Source: Ulvibacterium marinum (lineage in GTDB: Bacteria; Bacteroidota; Bacteroidia; Flavobacteriales; Flavobacteriaceae). From it: DNA of 64,000 nucleotides. Shown piece by piece: positions 45,580 to 54,637 of this stretch (positions are counted from its first letter, which is position 1; every line of letters starts with the position of its first letter). The stretch spans positions 186,001 to 250,000 of the forward strand of contig NZ_RBCJ01000005.1 of assembly GCF_003626755.1 (NCBI RefSeq). The letters are read 5' to 3'. Position numbers and translations under genes: made by a program. Below the pieces are notes generated by a model, which saw nothing but the letters and a program-made list of their open reading frames with translations, searched no databases and was not told the DNA's origin.

Positions 45580-45751
45580 TCTTCTCAAATAACCTTTTCA
45601 ACATCAGTTGAAGGTTCTGCACCATAATTTTAATCGCTGACCGAAAGCTTAACATCCTTGCAACATGTCTATTAGGCTTGACACAAGCCTTATTTCCATC
45701 TTTGATTCATCGATTTATAGGCGATAAAAAGATTCTGAAAAGACAGAATCA

Positions 45752-45772
45752 AGTATTCACTTAAATATTAAA
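45752..45772 (+). repeat. Leader element, copy 1
   Basis: AGTATTCACTTAAATATTAAA lies directly before the ATG at 45775. A near-identical block lies before the ATG at 46462. It may be a duplicated ribosome-binding leader or part of a promoter. Confidence 0.4.
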
Positions 45773-45774
45773 GT

Positions 45775-46277
45775 ATGAAAACAAAAATGACATTTGCAAC
45801 ACTTCTAATCTTCGGAGTTTTAATTTCTGAATGCATAGAAAAAGCTTCAGCCCAAGAGGCAAAAATCGATTTGTTGAATGATCAATTTCCTGAAGCACAA
45901 CAAGAAATAATGGAAACTTTCGGTGCCATCGCGCATAGCCTTAAAGACGGGGACATGGATAAGCTAATTTCATTTCATGCCTACGGACCAAAGTTTACCG
46001 AATTCAAAAAGGAGAACCACGTAATGGAGGCGAAGCTAATGAAACATTTGAACGCACTGTTTTTGGCGGTGTCACAGAAGTAGTAAAATTCGATGCAAAA
46101 GACTTACAGATTGCAGTCTATGGCGATGTGGCCAATGTGACCTTTCATTCTGATTTTCATCTGAAATTCGGTCAAGACCTCGTTGTCGTTAACGACCAAA
46201 TAACGCTATTGTTCTTGAAGACGACCAATGGATGGAAAATTGTTCACGAGCACCACTCCCCTTTAAATAAGGTATAA
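45775..46277 (+). pseudogene. Secreted NTF2-like protein with a frameshift
   Basis: The frame from 45775 gives a signal peptide (ATLLIFGVLISECIEKASAQ) and the first half of an NTF2-like protein (HSLKDGDMDKLISFHAYGPK, FTEFK), then runs off into a short tail. From about 46012 the plus-one frame continues with GEPRNGGEANETFERTVFGG, TEVVKFDAKDLQIAVYGDVA, VTFHSDFHLKFGQDLVVVND and WKIVHEHHSPLNKV, ending at 46277. The shift lies at a run of A in TTCAAAAAGG, so a homopolymer sequencing error or a recent mutation are both possible. The joined protein would have about 167 residues. Confidence 0.8.
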
Positions 46278-46437
46278 AATTAAAACCCGACATATCAGGC
46301 CAGGTAAAAAAAATTACCACTTGAATAATCCATTGAGCGCAAATATAGCAGCCATTTGACCAGAATGATAAAAGCCTATTTCTTACCATTTCCTTAACCA
46401 TACAATACCACTTAGTTCCCCCGAATAACTAAAATCG

Positions 46438-46459
46438 AGTATTCACTTAAACATAAAAA
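46438..46459 (+). repeat. Leader element, copy 2
   Basis: AGTATTCACTTAAACATAAAA precedes the ATG at 46462 at almost the same distance as copy 1 before 45775. The surrounding sequence is otherwise unrelated. Confidence 0.4.
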
Positions 46460-46461
46460 TC

Positions 46462-47517
46462 ATGGAACTAAACGAAGAAAAATTAAACGAATTATTGGGG
46501 AAAGTAGTAACCGAAATGGGCGCCGCCGCTAATGGACCTCTGGTGCTCTTAGGGGATAAATTGGGGCTTTTCAAATCTTTGGCGGCATCTGGGCCAATGA
46601 ATTCCACAGAACTGGCAGATGAGACAAACACCGCCGAAAGATACGTACGTGAATGGTTGTCGGCGCAGGCGGCATCTGGCTATGTCTCCTATGATGCCGA
46701 AACCAAAAGTTTTTCAATGACGCCTGAACAAGCGGCTGTTTTTGGCGATGAAAATAGCCCCGTATTTATGACCGGTGCATTCTACGCCATTACATCGGTC
46801 TATACTGATGCGCCAAAAATGGAAAAGGCATTCCAATCTGGCGAAGGTGTGGCTTGGGGAGACCATAGTACCTGCCTTTTCTGTGGCACGGAGAAATTCT
46901 TTAGCCCATCATATGAAAGCAACTTAGTAAACCAGTGGATTCCATCTTTGGAAGGGGTCGAGGCCAAATTAAAAGACGGCGCCAAGGTTGCCGACATCGG
47001 TTGCGGTCATGCGGCTTCCACCATTATTATGGCCAAGGCCTATCCGAATTCTACTTTTATCGGATATGATTATCATGATAAATCCATAGAACAGGCCAGA
47101 GAAAGAGCAAAGGAAACTGGGGTAACCAATATTTCTTTTGAAGTGGCTACCGCTAAAGACTTTCCGGGAGAAGATTATGATTTTATCGCCTTTTTCGATT
47201 GTCTACACGATATGGGCGATCCGGTTGGCGCATGCGCCCATGTAAAAAAAGCATTGAAGCCAGATGGCACTTGTATGATAGTCGAACCTTTTGCAAAGGA
47301 TACCCTGGAGGAAAACCTTAATCCCGTCGGAAGGGCCTTCTATGCCTTTTCAACTACGCTCTGCACGCCTTGCTCCCTCAATCAGGAAGTCGGTCTGGCC
47401 TTGGGTGCCCAAGCCGGTGAAAAACGTTTGCGGGAAGTAGCGACTTCGGGCGGTTTTACCCAGTTTAGAAGGGCCACCGAAACACCATTCAATTTGATTT
47501 TAGAGGCTAAGGCCTAG
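46462..47517 (+). CDS. Class I SAM-dependent methyltransferase with winged-helix N-terminus
   Basis: A 351-residue protein. A winged-helix dimerisation part spans about residues 25-95 (NSTELADETNTAERYVREWL). The Rossmann-type methyltransferase domain starts near 173 with AKVADIGCGHAASTIIMAKA, and the second acidic loop is in TFIGYDYHDKSIEQ. DFIAFFDCLHDMGDPVGA marks motif IV. The layout resembles O-methyltransferases and related Cys-rich family proteins (CLFCGTEKFF, TLCTPCSLNQ). The substrate is unknown. It stands alone between the frameshifted NTF2-like gene and a TonB-type receptor. Confidence 0.88.
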   Translation: MELNEEKLNELLGKVVTEMGAAANGPLVLLGDKLGLFKSLAASGPMNSTELADETNTAERYVREWLSAQAASGYVSYDAETKSFSMTPEQAAVFGDENSPVFMTGAFYAITSVYTDAPKMEKAFQSGEGVAWGDHSTCLFCGTEKFFSPSYESNLVNQWIPSLEGVEAKLKDGAKVADIGCGHAASTIIMAKAYPNSTFIGYDYHDKSIEQARERAKETGVTNISFEVATAKDFPGEDYDFIAFFDCLHDMGDPVGACAHVKKALKPDGTCMIVEPFAKDTLEENLNPVGRAFYAFSTTLCTPCSLNQEVGLALGAQAGEKRLREVATSGGFTQFRRATETPFNLILEAKA

Positions 47518-47573
47518 TGTCAGCCGCGAAGTGTTAAGTCAAGTTCCCCCTTAAAAATCGAAAAACAAAACAA

Positions 47574-50021
47574 ATGTATATGGTACACAAAATATACCAT
47601 CGTTTTCTATTGGGAGTTTTAGTTTTATCCGCTTCGCTATTTTCATATGGCCAAAACTCCATTGACGGAAAAGTGCAAGATGAAGTGGGTGATCCCTTAG
47701 CCTATGTTAATGTATTATTGCTAAAGACGGGGGATTCCACTTTGGTCAAGGGGGCCATAACCGATGAGAGCGGCATATTTTTAATGGAGGATGTTGCCAA
47801 AGGAGCATATACCGTATCTGCTAGCATGATGGGATTTAAACCAAATTCAACCGAGTCATTCGAATTTGATGGGAGTTCAAAACTAACACTGTCCACGATT
47901 GTACTTTCCCAAGGTGTCGAATTGGATGAAGTCACGGTGTCATCAAAAAAAAATCTATACGCCCAAAAAATCGACCGCATGGTCATCAACGTGGCAAGTA
48001 GTATTCTCTCCGTTGGATCTTCAGCGCTTGAAATTCTTGAACGCTCACCAGGAGTAATTTTCGATCGGCAGAATAGTTCAATTTCATTGGTGGGCAAGAA
48101 CGGGGTCGTTGTGATGATCAATGGCAAACAAAGTTATATGCCGGCATCGAGTGTTGTGCAACTTTTGCAGGGCATGAATGCGAATAATATCGAAACCATT
48201 GAATTGATTACGACACCACCTGCCAATTTCGATGCAGAGGGCAATGCGGGTTTCATCAACATTGTTTTCAAAGAACGGACCGATGTAGGACTCAATGGTT
48301 CTTATTCTCTGTCGTTCGGAGTTGGTAATGGTACGACAACTTCCGACAATATCAATTTCAATTACAGAAAAAACCGAATCAACCTTTATGGCAACTACTC
48401 TTTTCAACGAGACGCCCAAGGTCAATTGTTTGAGTTTGATCGGAATTTTAGTAATACGAACGCATTGCCGGTCAACATTTCCACCATTTCAAATCGAGAC
48501 CCGATTCAGCGCAATCATGGCATTCGTGCGGGCTTGGATTACCAACTATCTGACAAAACGGTGATGGGCCTGTTGGTATGGGCCAATGATAACAAATGGA
48601 CTATGGATGCCATAAACCAAAGCAGGGAGACAGAAAGCGGCACACCAAGGGCTTTTATTGAATTGTTGAATACCGAACGTAACCAATTGCAACATTTTGG
48701 GTCGAATATCAACTTGAAGCATGATTTCAATGAAGACGAGTTCATTAGTATTGATCTGGATTATTTGAAATACCGCCTCGAAAACCCCACAAGGTATACC
48801 AACAGCTTCTTCGATGGCAATAATGATTTCTTAAGGGAAGAACTTACCCAAAGTGATAAAACCACGCCGATAACCGTAACGGCCATTAAAATGGATTATA
48901 ACAAAAAAGTGACCGATAGGGTTAAATTGGAAGTGGGGGTAAAAGGAGTTTTCAGCGACTTCGACAACGATGTGACAGTTGGCACTTTTCAAGGGCAAGA
49001 TTTCATTGAAGACCCAAGTCTGACTGACATAAGTAATCTCAAAGAACGCATACTAGCCGGTTATGGAAGTCTTGATTATGCCATAAGCGATAAGACCAAT
49101 CTGCAATTGGGGCTTCGCTATGAGCATACCGATTCAGAACTTGTTTCAAATGTACAAGGCAAAGTTGTCGATAGACAATTTGGGGAGCTCTTCCCGACCG
49201 CTTATATCTCACATAAGGTAAATGATACTTTGAATTTAAATTTTTCCTATTCCAGACGTATTACCAGACCGACTTTTAACGACATGGCGCCTTTTGTCAT
49301 TTTCGTCGACCCTACTACCTTCTTTTCGGGAAATCCGGCGGTTCAGCCAGCTATTTCAAATTCGATAAAATTCGATGTAAATTATCGATCGGCAATATTG
49401 TCGGCACAATACTCAGTTGAAGATGGTACGATTTCCAAATTTCAATCACGTTTCGACGAGGTAAATGAGCGGCTAATTTTCGGAGCTACGAATTTAGACC
49501 GCTCCCAAATTTTTTCCTTGACCCTAGGTTTACCTTTGACGGTTACCAATTGGTGGAAAATTCAGAATAGTTTTATATTTCTCAACACCAAAATCACAAC
49601 AACATTGAACGGGACATTATTCAACTTTGAACAAAATTCGCTTAATATCAATCATACCCAGTCATTTACCATGGCAAAAGACCTTACTTCTGAAATCAAC
49701 TTTAATTACAACAGTCCTTCGATACTTGGCTTTATAGGCACCTCGACCCTCGAAGAATTCTACAGCTTCAATATAGGCGTGCAAAAAAAACTTGGCGAAA
49801 AGTGGGGTACGATCGGCTTCAAAATAAATGATTTGTTCGATGCAGTGAAATGGACAGTGGTCACGGATATTCCTGAACAAAACTTAAATACGGTAAATAC
49901 TTTCGATATATTCAATCGTACCTTTATGCTGACCTATTCCAACAGCTTTGGCAACCGTAAACTCAAGTCAGCAAGACAAAGGGGCACTGGGACCGAGGAG
50001 GAAAAAAATAGGGTTGATTAA
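47574..50021 (+). CDS. TonB-dependent receptor-like outer-membrane beta-barrel protein
   Basis: An 815-residue protein: signal peptide ending at FSYG, a carboxypeptidase-regulatory-like domain (SIDGKVQDEVGDPLAYVNVL), ELDEVTVSSKKNLYAQKIDR as the TonB-box region, a plug containing VGKNGVVVMINGKQSYMP and IETIELITTPPANFDAEGNA, then a barrel of the OMP_b-brl_3 type to the C-terminus. There is no SusD partner or STN domain. It faces the receptor gene at 50115-52514 tail to tail, with repeat copy 2 in between. The substrate is unknown. Confidence 0.87.
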   Translation: MYMVHKIYHRFLLGVLVLSASLFSYGQNSIDGKVQDEVGDPLAYVNVLLLKTGDSTLVKGAITDESGIFLMEDVAKGAYTVSASMMGFKPNSTESFEFDGSSKLTLSTIVLSQGVELDEVTVSSKKNLYAQKIDRMVINVASSILSVGSSALEILERSPGVIFDRQNSSISLVGKNGVVVMINGKQSYMPASSVVQLLQGMNANNIETIELITTPPANFDAEGNAGFINIVFKERTDVGLNGSYSLSFGVGNGTTTSDNINFNYRKNRINLYGNYSFQRDAQGQLFEFDRNFSNTNALPVNISTISNRDPIQRNHGIRAGLDYQLSDKTVMGLLVWANDNKWTMDAINQSRETESGTPRAFIELLNTERNQLQHFGSNINLKHDFNEDEFISIDLDYLKYRLENPTRYTNSFFDGNNDFLREELTQSDKTTPITVTAIKMDYNKKVTDRVKLEVGVKGVFSDFDNDVTVGTFQGQDFIEDPSLTDISNLKERILAGYGSLDYAISDKTNLQLGLRYEHTDSELVSNVQGKVVDRQFGELFPTAYISHKVNDTLNLNFSYSRRITRPTFNDMAPFVIFVDPTTFFSGNPAVQPAISNSIKFDVNYRSAILSAQYSVEDGTISKFQSRFDEVNERLIFGATNLDRSQIFSLTLGLPLTVTNWWKIQNSFIFLNTKITTTLNGTLFNFEQNSLNINHTQSFTMAKDLTSEINFNYNSPSILGFIGTSTLEEFYSFNIGVQKKLGEKWGTIGFKINDLFDAVKWTVVTDIPEQNLNTVNTFDIFNRTFMLTYSNSFGNRKLKSARQRGTGTEEEKNRVD

Positions 50022-50026
50022 ATTAT

Positions 50027-50103
50027 GTCTCATAAAACGGGGAGTTAATGAGACTCTTTCGACAGAAAGAGTAGATTCTCAAGAAAGGTTCTTTTTTTGG
50101 CAC
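50027..50103 (+). ncRNA. Intergenic repeat family, copy 2 (structured)
   Basis: The repeat proper is 50035-50103. GTCTCAT (50027-50033) pairs with ATGAGAC (50048-50054) around a loop containing AACGGGGAGTTA. Directly after it TCTTTC pairs with GAAAGA around GACA. The first stem is also formed in copy 3 with two changed base pairs. It lies between the ends of two convergent receptor genes. Whether it acts as RNA or as DNA is not known. Confidence 0.45.
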
Positions 50104-50114
50104 GAACTAAATCT

Positions 50115-52514
50115 CTATTGAACTCTTTTGTTTTCAGTTTCCCCAACATTCTTGTTGTTATATTTGGATTCTTTCAATTTTCCAAAATTATAGGATGCCG
50201 AAAGCCGAACATAATTGGTGTTGAGCTGGTTGGCGTAAATAACATCGGTAGTGCCTATTCTGTATCCACCATCGTACATCACGTCGTAAAAAATGTCATT
50301 GAAATCAAGATTGAATGTAAAAGCATTATTGAACATTTTTTTTTCTAGGCCTATATTGACCGAAGATTGGCCTTTTCTCAACTTGATGCCATCTTGCATG
50401 TCGCTTAAATACCAAGCTGTGACATACAAAGTAAACCAATCTTGGATATCGAAAGTATTCTGGGAGTAGGCATAATAGTAAGGTCGACTCACACTAATAT
50501 CAAAAGTTCCCGTATCGTCCACAAGCTTATTGTAGCTCCAGCTTAGATTGTTTATGGACTTCAACCATTTTAGGTTTATATTCTTGGATAAGGTGGCAAA
50601 CAAAGCATGCTCTTTGCTAACGTTAACTTGCTGCAAGATGTATTCCCTCGGGTTATCTTCCGATTGGAAAGCGCCACCTGTAATTGGACCGATAGTATAG
50701 TTATATCCTGTTTTTAAACTCCAATTTTTAAAAGCCCATCCGAGTTCTATCGAATGTACCTTTGAAGGTTGAAGGTCTCTGTTTCCACGTACCGAGGTAA
50801 AAGCATCTTGATAGACCACAAAGGGGTTCAATCTATTATAAGGTGGTCTTATTATTCTTGAGGAATACGTAAGATAAGCACTTAGTCCCCCTGACAACCT
50901 AGCATTTATAGAAGCGTTCGGGAAGAAGTTAATATAGTTGTCCTCAATTATTTCGCCACCGTCAACGCTGGTAAATAGTTTAATATCCGTTAGTTCTGTC
51001 CGTAGTCCGAAACTATAGTTTACACTATCCGATATACTTCCCTTATAATTAATATAAGCGGCAGGAACCTTCTCGTCATATTCAAAATTGCTAGATAATA
51101 CTTCGTTTTTGACCGGTGCCCTAATATTGTCAATATCAAAAAACAGGGTTTCCGAATTAATGTTGACATACCCGTATTTTATCCCTAATTCCAAAAGATG
51201 TGAATTCTCAATTGCTTTGGTATAGTCAGATTGTAAACTGAAAATATTGATATTGTTTTCTCCTATATTATTTATCAGGCCATTACTTTCTATACCATCG
51301 ATACTATTGGATTCATCAATATCATTATCAAAATCATTATTGTAACCGGAAAACTGGCCTCCAACGAAAAGATTTGAACCCAAACTGTCAATTTTATTGT
51401 AATAATTTAGGTTGAGGGTATTCTTTAGGGTACTATCATCACGGGATAGTTTACTAGTATAGATGCCGATCTCATTGTCGGTTATCGTATTCTCACTTAG
51501 CCTGGTACCTCCCAGATCTTCAAAGGCTCCATTATATTCCAACGATAAATAGCTGTTTTCGGTAGCATTGAATTGAAGGCCAAGTCCATAGTTTGAAAAA
51601 TTCTCCATTTTACTCCTCGAATCCGCTTTGATGTCCGACATGAAAAAGTCTTCGGTGGTATCTCTTGTTCGAGAGGTTCTCCAACTCCATCGATCATTCC
51701 CTATAAGCAGACCATAGTTTCCATTAACCGACCATTTCCCTTTTGAATAATTGTAATCTACATTGGTCCTATTGTCGTACCCTGCAAAACCACTGTAACT
51801 ATAATAATTTTTTACCGTCCCTTTCGAGCCTTCATCCATAGTGCGCTTGGTTATAATATTGATGACGGCATTGCCTTCTGCATCGTATCTGGGGCCGGGA
51901 TTGCTGATGATCTCGATACTTTCGATATTAGAGGGCGAAAGCGTTGATAACCGTTCGTTGGCTACTTTTATACCATTGACATATATAACAGCCGCCCCTT
52001 TTCCGAAAACTTCCACCCCATTGTCCTCATCGGTTACGATACTAGGCGATCTACTTAGTATTTCAATCACTGATGTACTGGTCGCCAATGTGGTATTCGC
52101 TACCTTGACCTCGATAGAACCATCTGCTCTTTCCTTGACCAGCGGAGTTTTCGCAATAACAACTACTTCTTGCAATTCGTTATTCGCCTCGGCAACAATA
52201 ATGTTGCCCAAGTTTATTTCGGAAATGCCTTTGTATTCGACCGTGATATAGGTATCCACAAATTCGAGAGAAGTTAATTTTAGCAAAACACGTTTCTCTT
52301 TTAAATCGGTCAGTTCAAAAATTCCCTCAAAAAAACTTGTCCCCTTGACAATAGTAGAATCCATAGGCGAAATAATAAGGGCATTTCCTAACAAAACCTT
52401 ATTTTTTGAATTGATTACATTGCCTGTTATTGAATTGATTGCTTGTGCATTAGAGTAGTTTTGCATCCCTAAAGCGGTTAGTACGACAATAACCTTTAAA
52501 ATTTTAACCATCAT
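50115..52514 (-). CDS. TonB-dependent receptor-like outer-membrane beta-barrel protein
   Basis: A 799-residue protein with a signal peptide (VIVVLTALGMQNYSNAQA), a beta-sandwich regulatory-like domain (SITGNVINSKNKVLLGNALI), ELQEVVVIAKTPLVKERADG before the plug, a plug with VFGKGAAVIYVNGIKVANER and IEIISNPGPRYDAEGNAVIN, and an OMP_b-brl_3-type barrel. Its start faces the LytS-type kinase gene 195 nt away, a layout that suggests control by that two-component pair. The substrate is unknown, but the lack of SusD argues against a classic glycan importer. Confidence 0.87.
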   Translation of the reverse strand: MMVKILKVIVVLTALGMQNYSNAQAINSITGNVINSKNKVLLGNALIISPMDSTIVKGTSFFEGIFELTDLKEKRVLLKLTSLEFVDTYITVEYKGISEINLGNIIVAEANNELQEVVVIAKTPLVKERADGSIEVKVANTTLATSTSVIEILSRSPSIVTDEDNGVEVFGKGAAVIYVNGIKVANERLSTLSPSNIESIEIISNPGPRYDAEGNAVINIITKRTMDEGSKGTVKNYYSYSGFAGYDNRTNVDYNYSKGKWSVNGNYGLLIGNDRWSWRTSRTRDTTEDFFMSDIKADSRSKMENFSNYGLGLQFNATENSYLSLEYNGAFEDLGGTRLSENTITDNEIGIYTSKLSRDDSTLKNTLNLNYYNKIDSLGSNLFVGGQFSGYNNDFDNDIDESNSIDGIESNGLINNIGENNINIFSLQSDYTKAIENSHLLELGIKYGYVNINSETLFFDIDNIRAPVKNEVLSSNFEYDEKVPAAYINYKGSISDSVNYSFGLRTELTDIKLFTSVDGGEIIEDNYINFFPNASINARLSGGLSAYLTYSSRIIRPPYNRLNPFVVYQDAFTSVRGNRDLQPSKVHSIELGWAFKNWSLKTGYNYTIGPITGGAFQSEDNPREYILQQVNVSKEHALFATLSKNINLKWLKSINNLSWSYNKLVDDTGTFDISVSRPYYYAYSQNTFDIQDWFTLYVTAWYLSDMQDGIKLRKGQSSVNIGLEKKMFNNAFTFNLDFNDIFYDVMYDGGYRIGTTDVIYANQLNTNYVRLSASYNFGKLKESKYNNKNVGETENKRVQ

Positions 52515-52709
52515 TTACTTTTTGACTATTTTCAAAGCTATAGTTATGTACAAGTGGTTTTTGAAATAGTAGATGAATGCAGCTTTTTGGACTACGGATA
52601 GTCCATAAGGCTTTTATTGTTGGTTTTGGCGTATTCATAGCCCAAAACCACGGTTTCGTAGACTATTGGTTTTATGACGACCTAGAAAGATTATTTTTAT
52701 GAATTAGGT

Positions 52710-53780
52710 ATGAATAGATTGCTCACATATTTTGAGAACCCTGTTGTAAGGCACCTGTTGTTTTGGGGAGCTGTGTATTTGTATTTTGTACTGTCCGTGA
52801 ACAATGTCAGTTCGTATGGCAGTTATAGACATGTGTTCGAATCATACGGACTCCTCGTATTGGCACAGATTATTACGGCCTATACCTGTTTGTATGTACT
52901 GATGCCCAAATTTCTGAACCAAAAGAAAACTGGCCTTTTTGTCTTTTGGCTGCTTATTTTATTAATGGCCGTATATGCCTTTTATCAAGCGGTCAAGATG
53001 TATTATTTTGATGTCGAATACTTTGATTCGTACAACGAAATACAAAGAAATTATGCCGTTGAGTCTTATGGAAAAAGATTGACCTATTTTTCAGTTTTTC
53101 TAAGTAAGTGCATTCTATATCTTACACCTACCGCTCTATTGTTGATGGCCCGTTTTTATAAGAATCAGCAAAAGTATTTAAAGCTCAACGAGCAAAAAAA
53201 AATTGCCGAACTTACTGCTTTACGAAATCAACTGAACCCACATTTTTTGTTCAATACCCTAAACAACCTATACGCTTTGGCCTTGGACAAATCGGACAAA
53301 ACACCGGAGGTTATTGAACGGCTTTCGAATATTTTGGATTACATTCTCTACCGTTGCAAAGAAAATTATGTGCCCGTTCAAAAAGAAATAGAGCTTATCG
53401 AAAACTATCTTTCTTTGGAAGAAATACGTTATGGAAATCGGGTTGTAGTAGAATTTGATCATCAAGTCGAACCTGAAGACAAGATGGCCCCCCTTTTGTT
53501 ACTGACGTTTGTGGAAAATGCTTTCAAACATGGGGTCGTACAAGAATTGAAAAACGCGAGAATCAATATCTCTCTTACCGTCGATACAACGGATGTTTTG
53601 TTTTCAATCTGCAATTCAAAACCCATTGGTATTATAGAGGAGAATACAGAAAATGAAGAACCTCTCGGACTCAAGAATGTGAAACAGCAATTGGAATTAT
53701 TGTATCCGAATTCACATGAGTTAACGATTGTCGATGAAGAGGACAGTTATAAAGTTGCACTAAGACTAAAAAGGAAATGA
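52710..53780 (+). CDS. LytS-type sensor histidine kinase
   Basis: A 356-residue kinase with four membrane spans in residues 15-150 and a His_kinase (PF06580) domain. The phosphorylated His lies in LRNQLNPHFLFNTLNNLYAL near 173-192. The ATP-binding part shows LLLTFVENAFKHGV near 261-274. There is no separate periplasmic sensor domain. Its stop overlaps the start of the response regulator by 4 nt (ATGA). The pair lies divergent to the receptor at 50115-52514, a candidate target. Confidence 0.93.
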   Translation: MNRLLTYFENPVVRHLLFWGAVYLYFVLSVNNVSSYGSYRHVFESYGLLVLAQIITAYTCLYVLMPKFLNQKKTGLFVFWLLILLMAVYAFYQAVKMYYFDVEYFDSYNEIQRNYAVESYGKRLTYFSVFLSKCILYLTPTALLLMARFYKNQQKYLKLNEQKKIAELTALRNQLNPHFLFNTLNNLYALALDKSDKTPEVIERLSNILDYILYRCKENYVPVQKEIELIENYLSLEEIRYGNRVVVEFDHQVEPEDKMAPLLLLTFVENAFKHGVVQELKNARINISLTVDTTDVLFSICNSKPIGIIEENTENEEPLGLKNVKQQLELLYPNSHELTIVDEEDSYKVALRLKRK

Positions 53781-54484
53781 AGTACAAATGTGTAATTGTC
53801 GATGATGAAGCGCTAGCAAGGGGACTCATTAAGAAACATTTGACGCAATTGGATGATTTTGAGCTAATCGCTTCTTGCGCCAGTGCGATTGAAGCTAGTA
53901 AAATCCTCAAAGAGGAAAAAGTAGATTTACTTTTTTTAGATATCGAAATGCCGGTTTTAAAGGGTACGGATTTTTTCAAAAACCTTATACACAAGCCCAA
54001 GGTCATTTTTACGACCGCTTATCGTGATTTTGCTTTGGAAGGTTTCGAATTGAGTGCTGTTGACTACCTCTTGAAACCCATCTCCTTCGCTCGGTTTTTT
54101 AAGGCCATAGAGAAATTCTTGGAACATATACAAAATTCTACGGTCCTAGGCGAAGGTGCCAATGTGACCAAAAAGGACTATGTCTTTGTTCGGAAGGATA
54201 GAAAGCAGGTAAAGGTATTTTTTGATGACATATTATGTATTGAAAGTGTCAGGGATTATATCAAGATTATCTGTGGAAAGGACAACCACTTGGTAAAACA
54301 AAGCCTGAAATCTTTTGAGCAGACTCTTGATAATAGGTTTCTTAGAACCCATCGTTCTTATATTGTGAACCTGCATAAAGTCACAGCCTACACCAAACAG
54401 GATATTGAGATTGGAAAACTAGAAATCCCTATTGGTAAAAGTTATAGTTCTTCGGTGTTTAAATCTCTTGAAGAATTGAATTAG
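53777..54484 (+). CDS. LytTR family response regulator
   Basis: A 235-residue protein. The receiver domain fills residues 1-120, with the acidic pair in IVDDEALARG, the phosphorylated Asp in LLFLDIEMPVLKG near residue 55, and the conserved Lys in DYLLKPISFARFF. The LytTR DNA-binding domain covers about 138-232 (VFVRKDRKQVKVFFDDILCI, NRFLRTHRSYIVNLHKV). It is the partner of the kinase encoded with a 4-nt overlap. Repeat copy 3 begins 29 nt after its stop. Confidence 0.93.
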   Translation: MKYKCVIVDDEALARGLIKKHLTQLDDFELIASCASAIEASKILKEEKVDLLFLDIEMPVLKGTDFFKNLIHKPKVIFTTAYRDFALEGFELSAVDYLLKPISFARFFKAIEKFLEHIQNSTVLGEGANVTKKDYVFVRKDRKQVKVFFDDILCIESVRDYIKIICGKDNHLVKQSLKSFEQTLDNRFLRTHRSYIVNLHKVTAYTKQDIEIGKLEIPIGKSYSSSVFKSLEELN

Positions 54485-54513
54485 TAAAAAAATGTAAATA
54501 TCTTTCCATTTTT

Positions 54514-54591
54514 GTCCTATAAAAACAGCGGGTTAATAGGACAGATTGGGTAGAAAGAACAAATTCCTGAGAAATGTTGGTTTTATAAGAC
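54514..54591 (+). ncRNA. Intergenic repeat family, copy 3 (structured)
   Basis: The repeat proper is 54523-54591. GTCCTAT (54514-54520) pairs with ATAGGAC (54536-54542) around a loop containing AACAGCGGGTTA. Compared with copy 2 two adjacent base pairs are swapped with pairing kept, which supports a conserved structure. The second hairpin of copy 2 is not conserved here. It sits between the LytTR gene and the beta-lactamase-family pseudogene. Confidence 0.45.
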
Positions 54592-54637
54592 AAATGAAAA
54601 GTACTTGAGATGTTGACTTCAACAGAATATTAAACTC

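Noticed and set aside
45591-45616. Hairpin after the AraC-type gene
   Set aside because: A stem with a bulge exists (TTCAAC/GTTGAA core) but there is no clear T run, so a terminator call is not justified.
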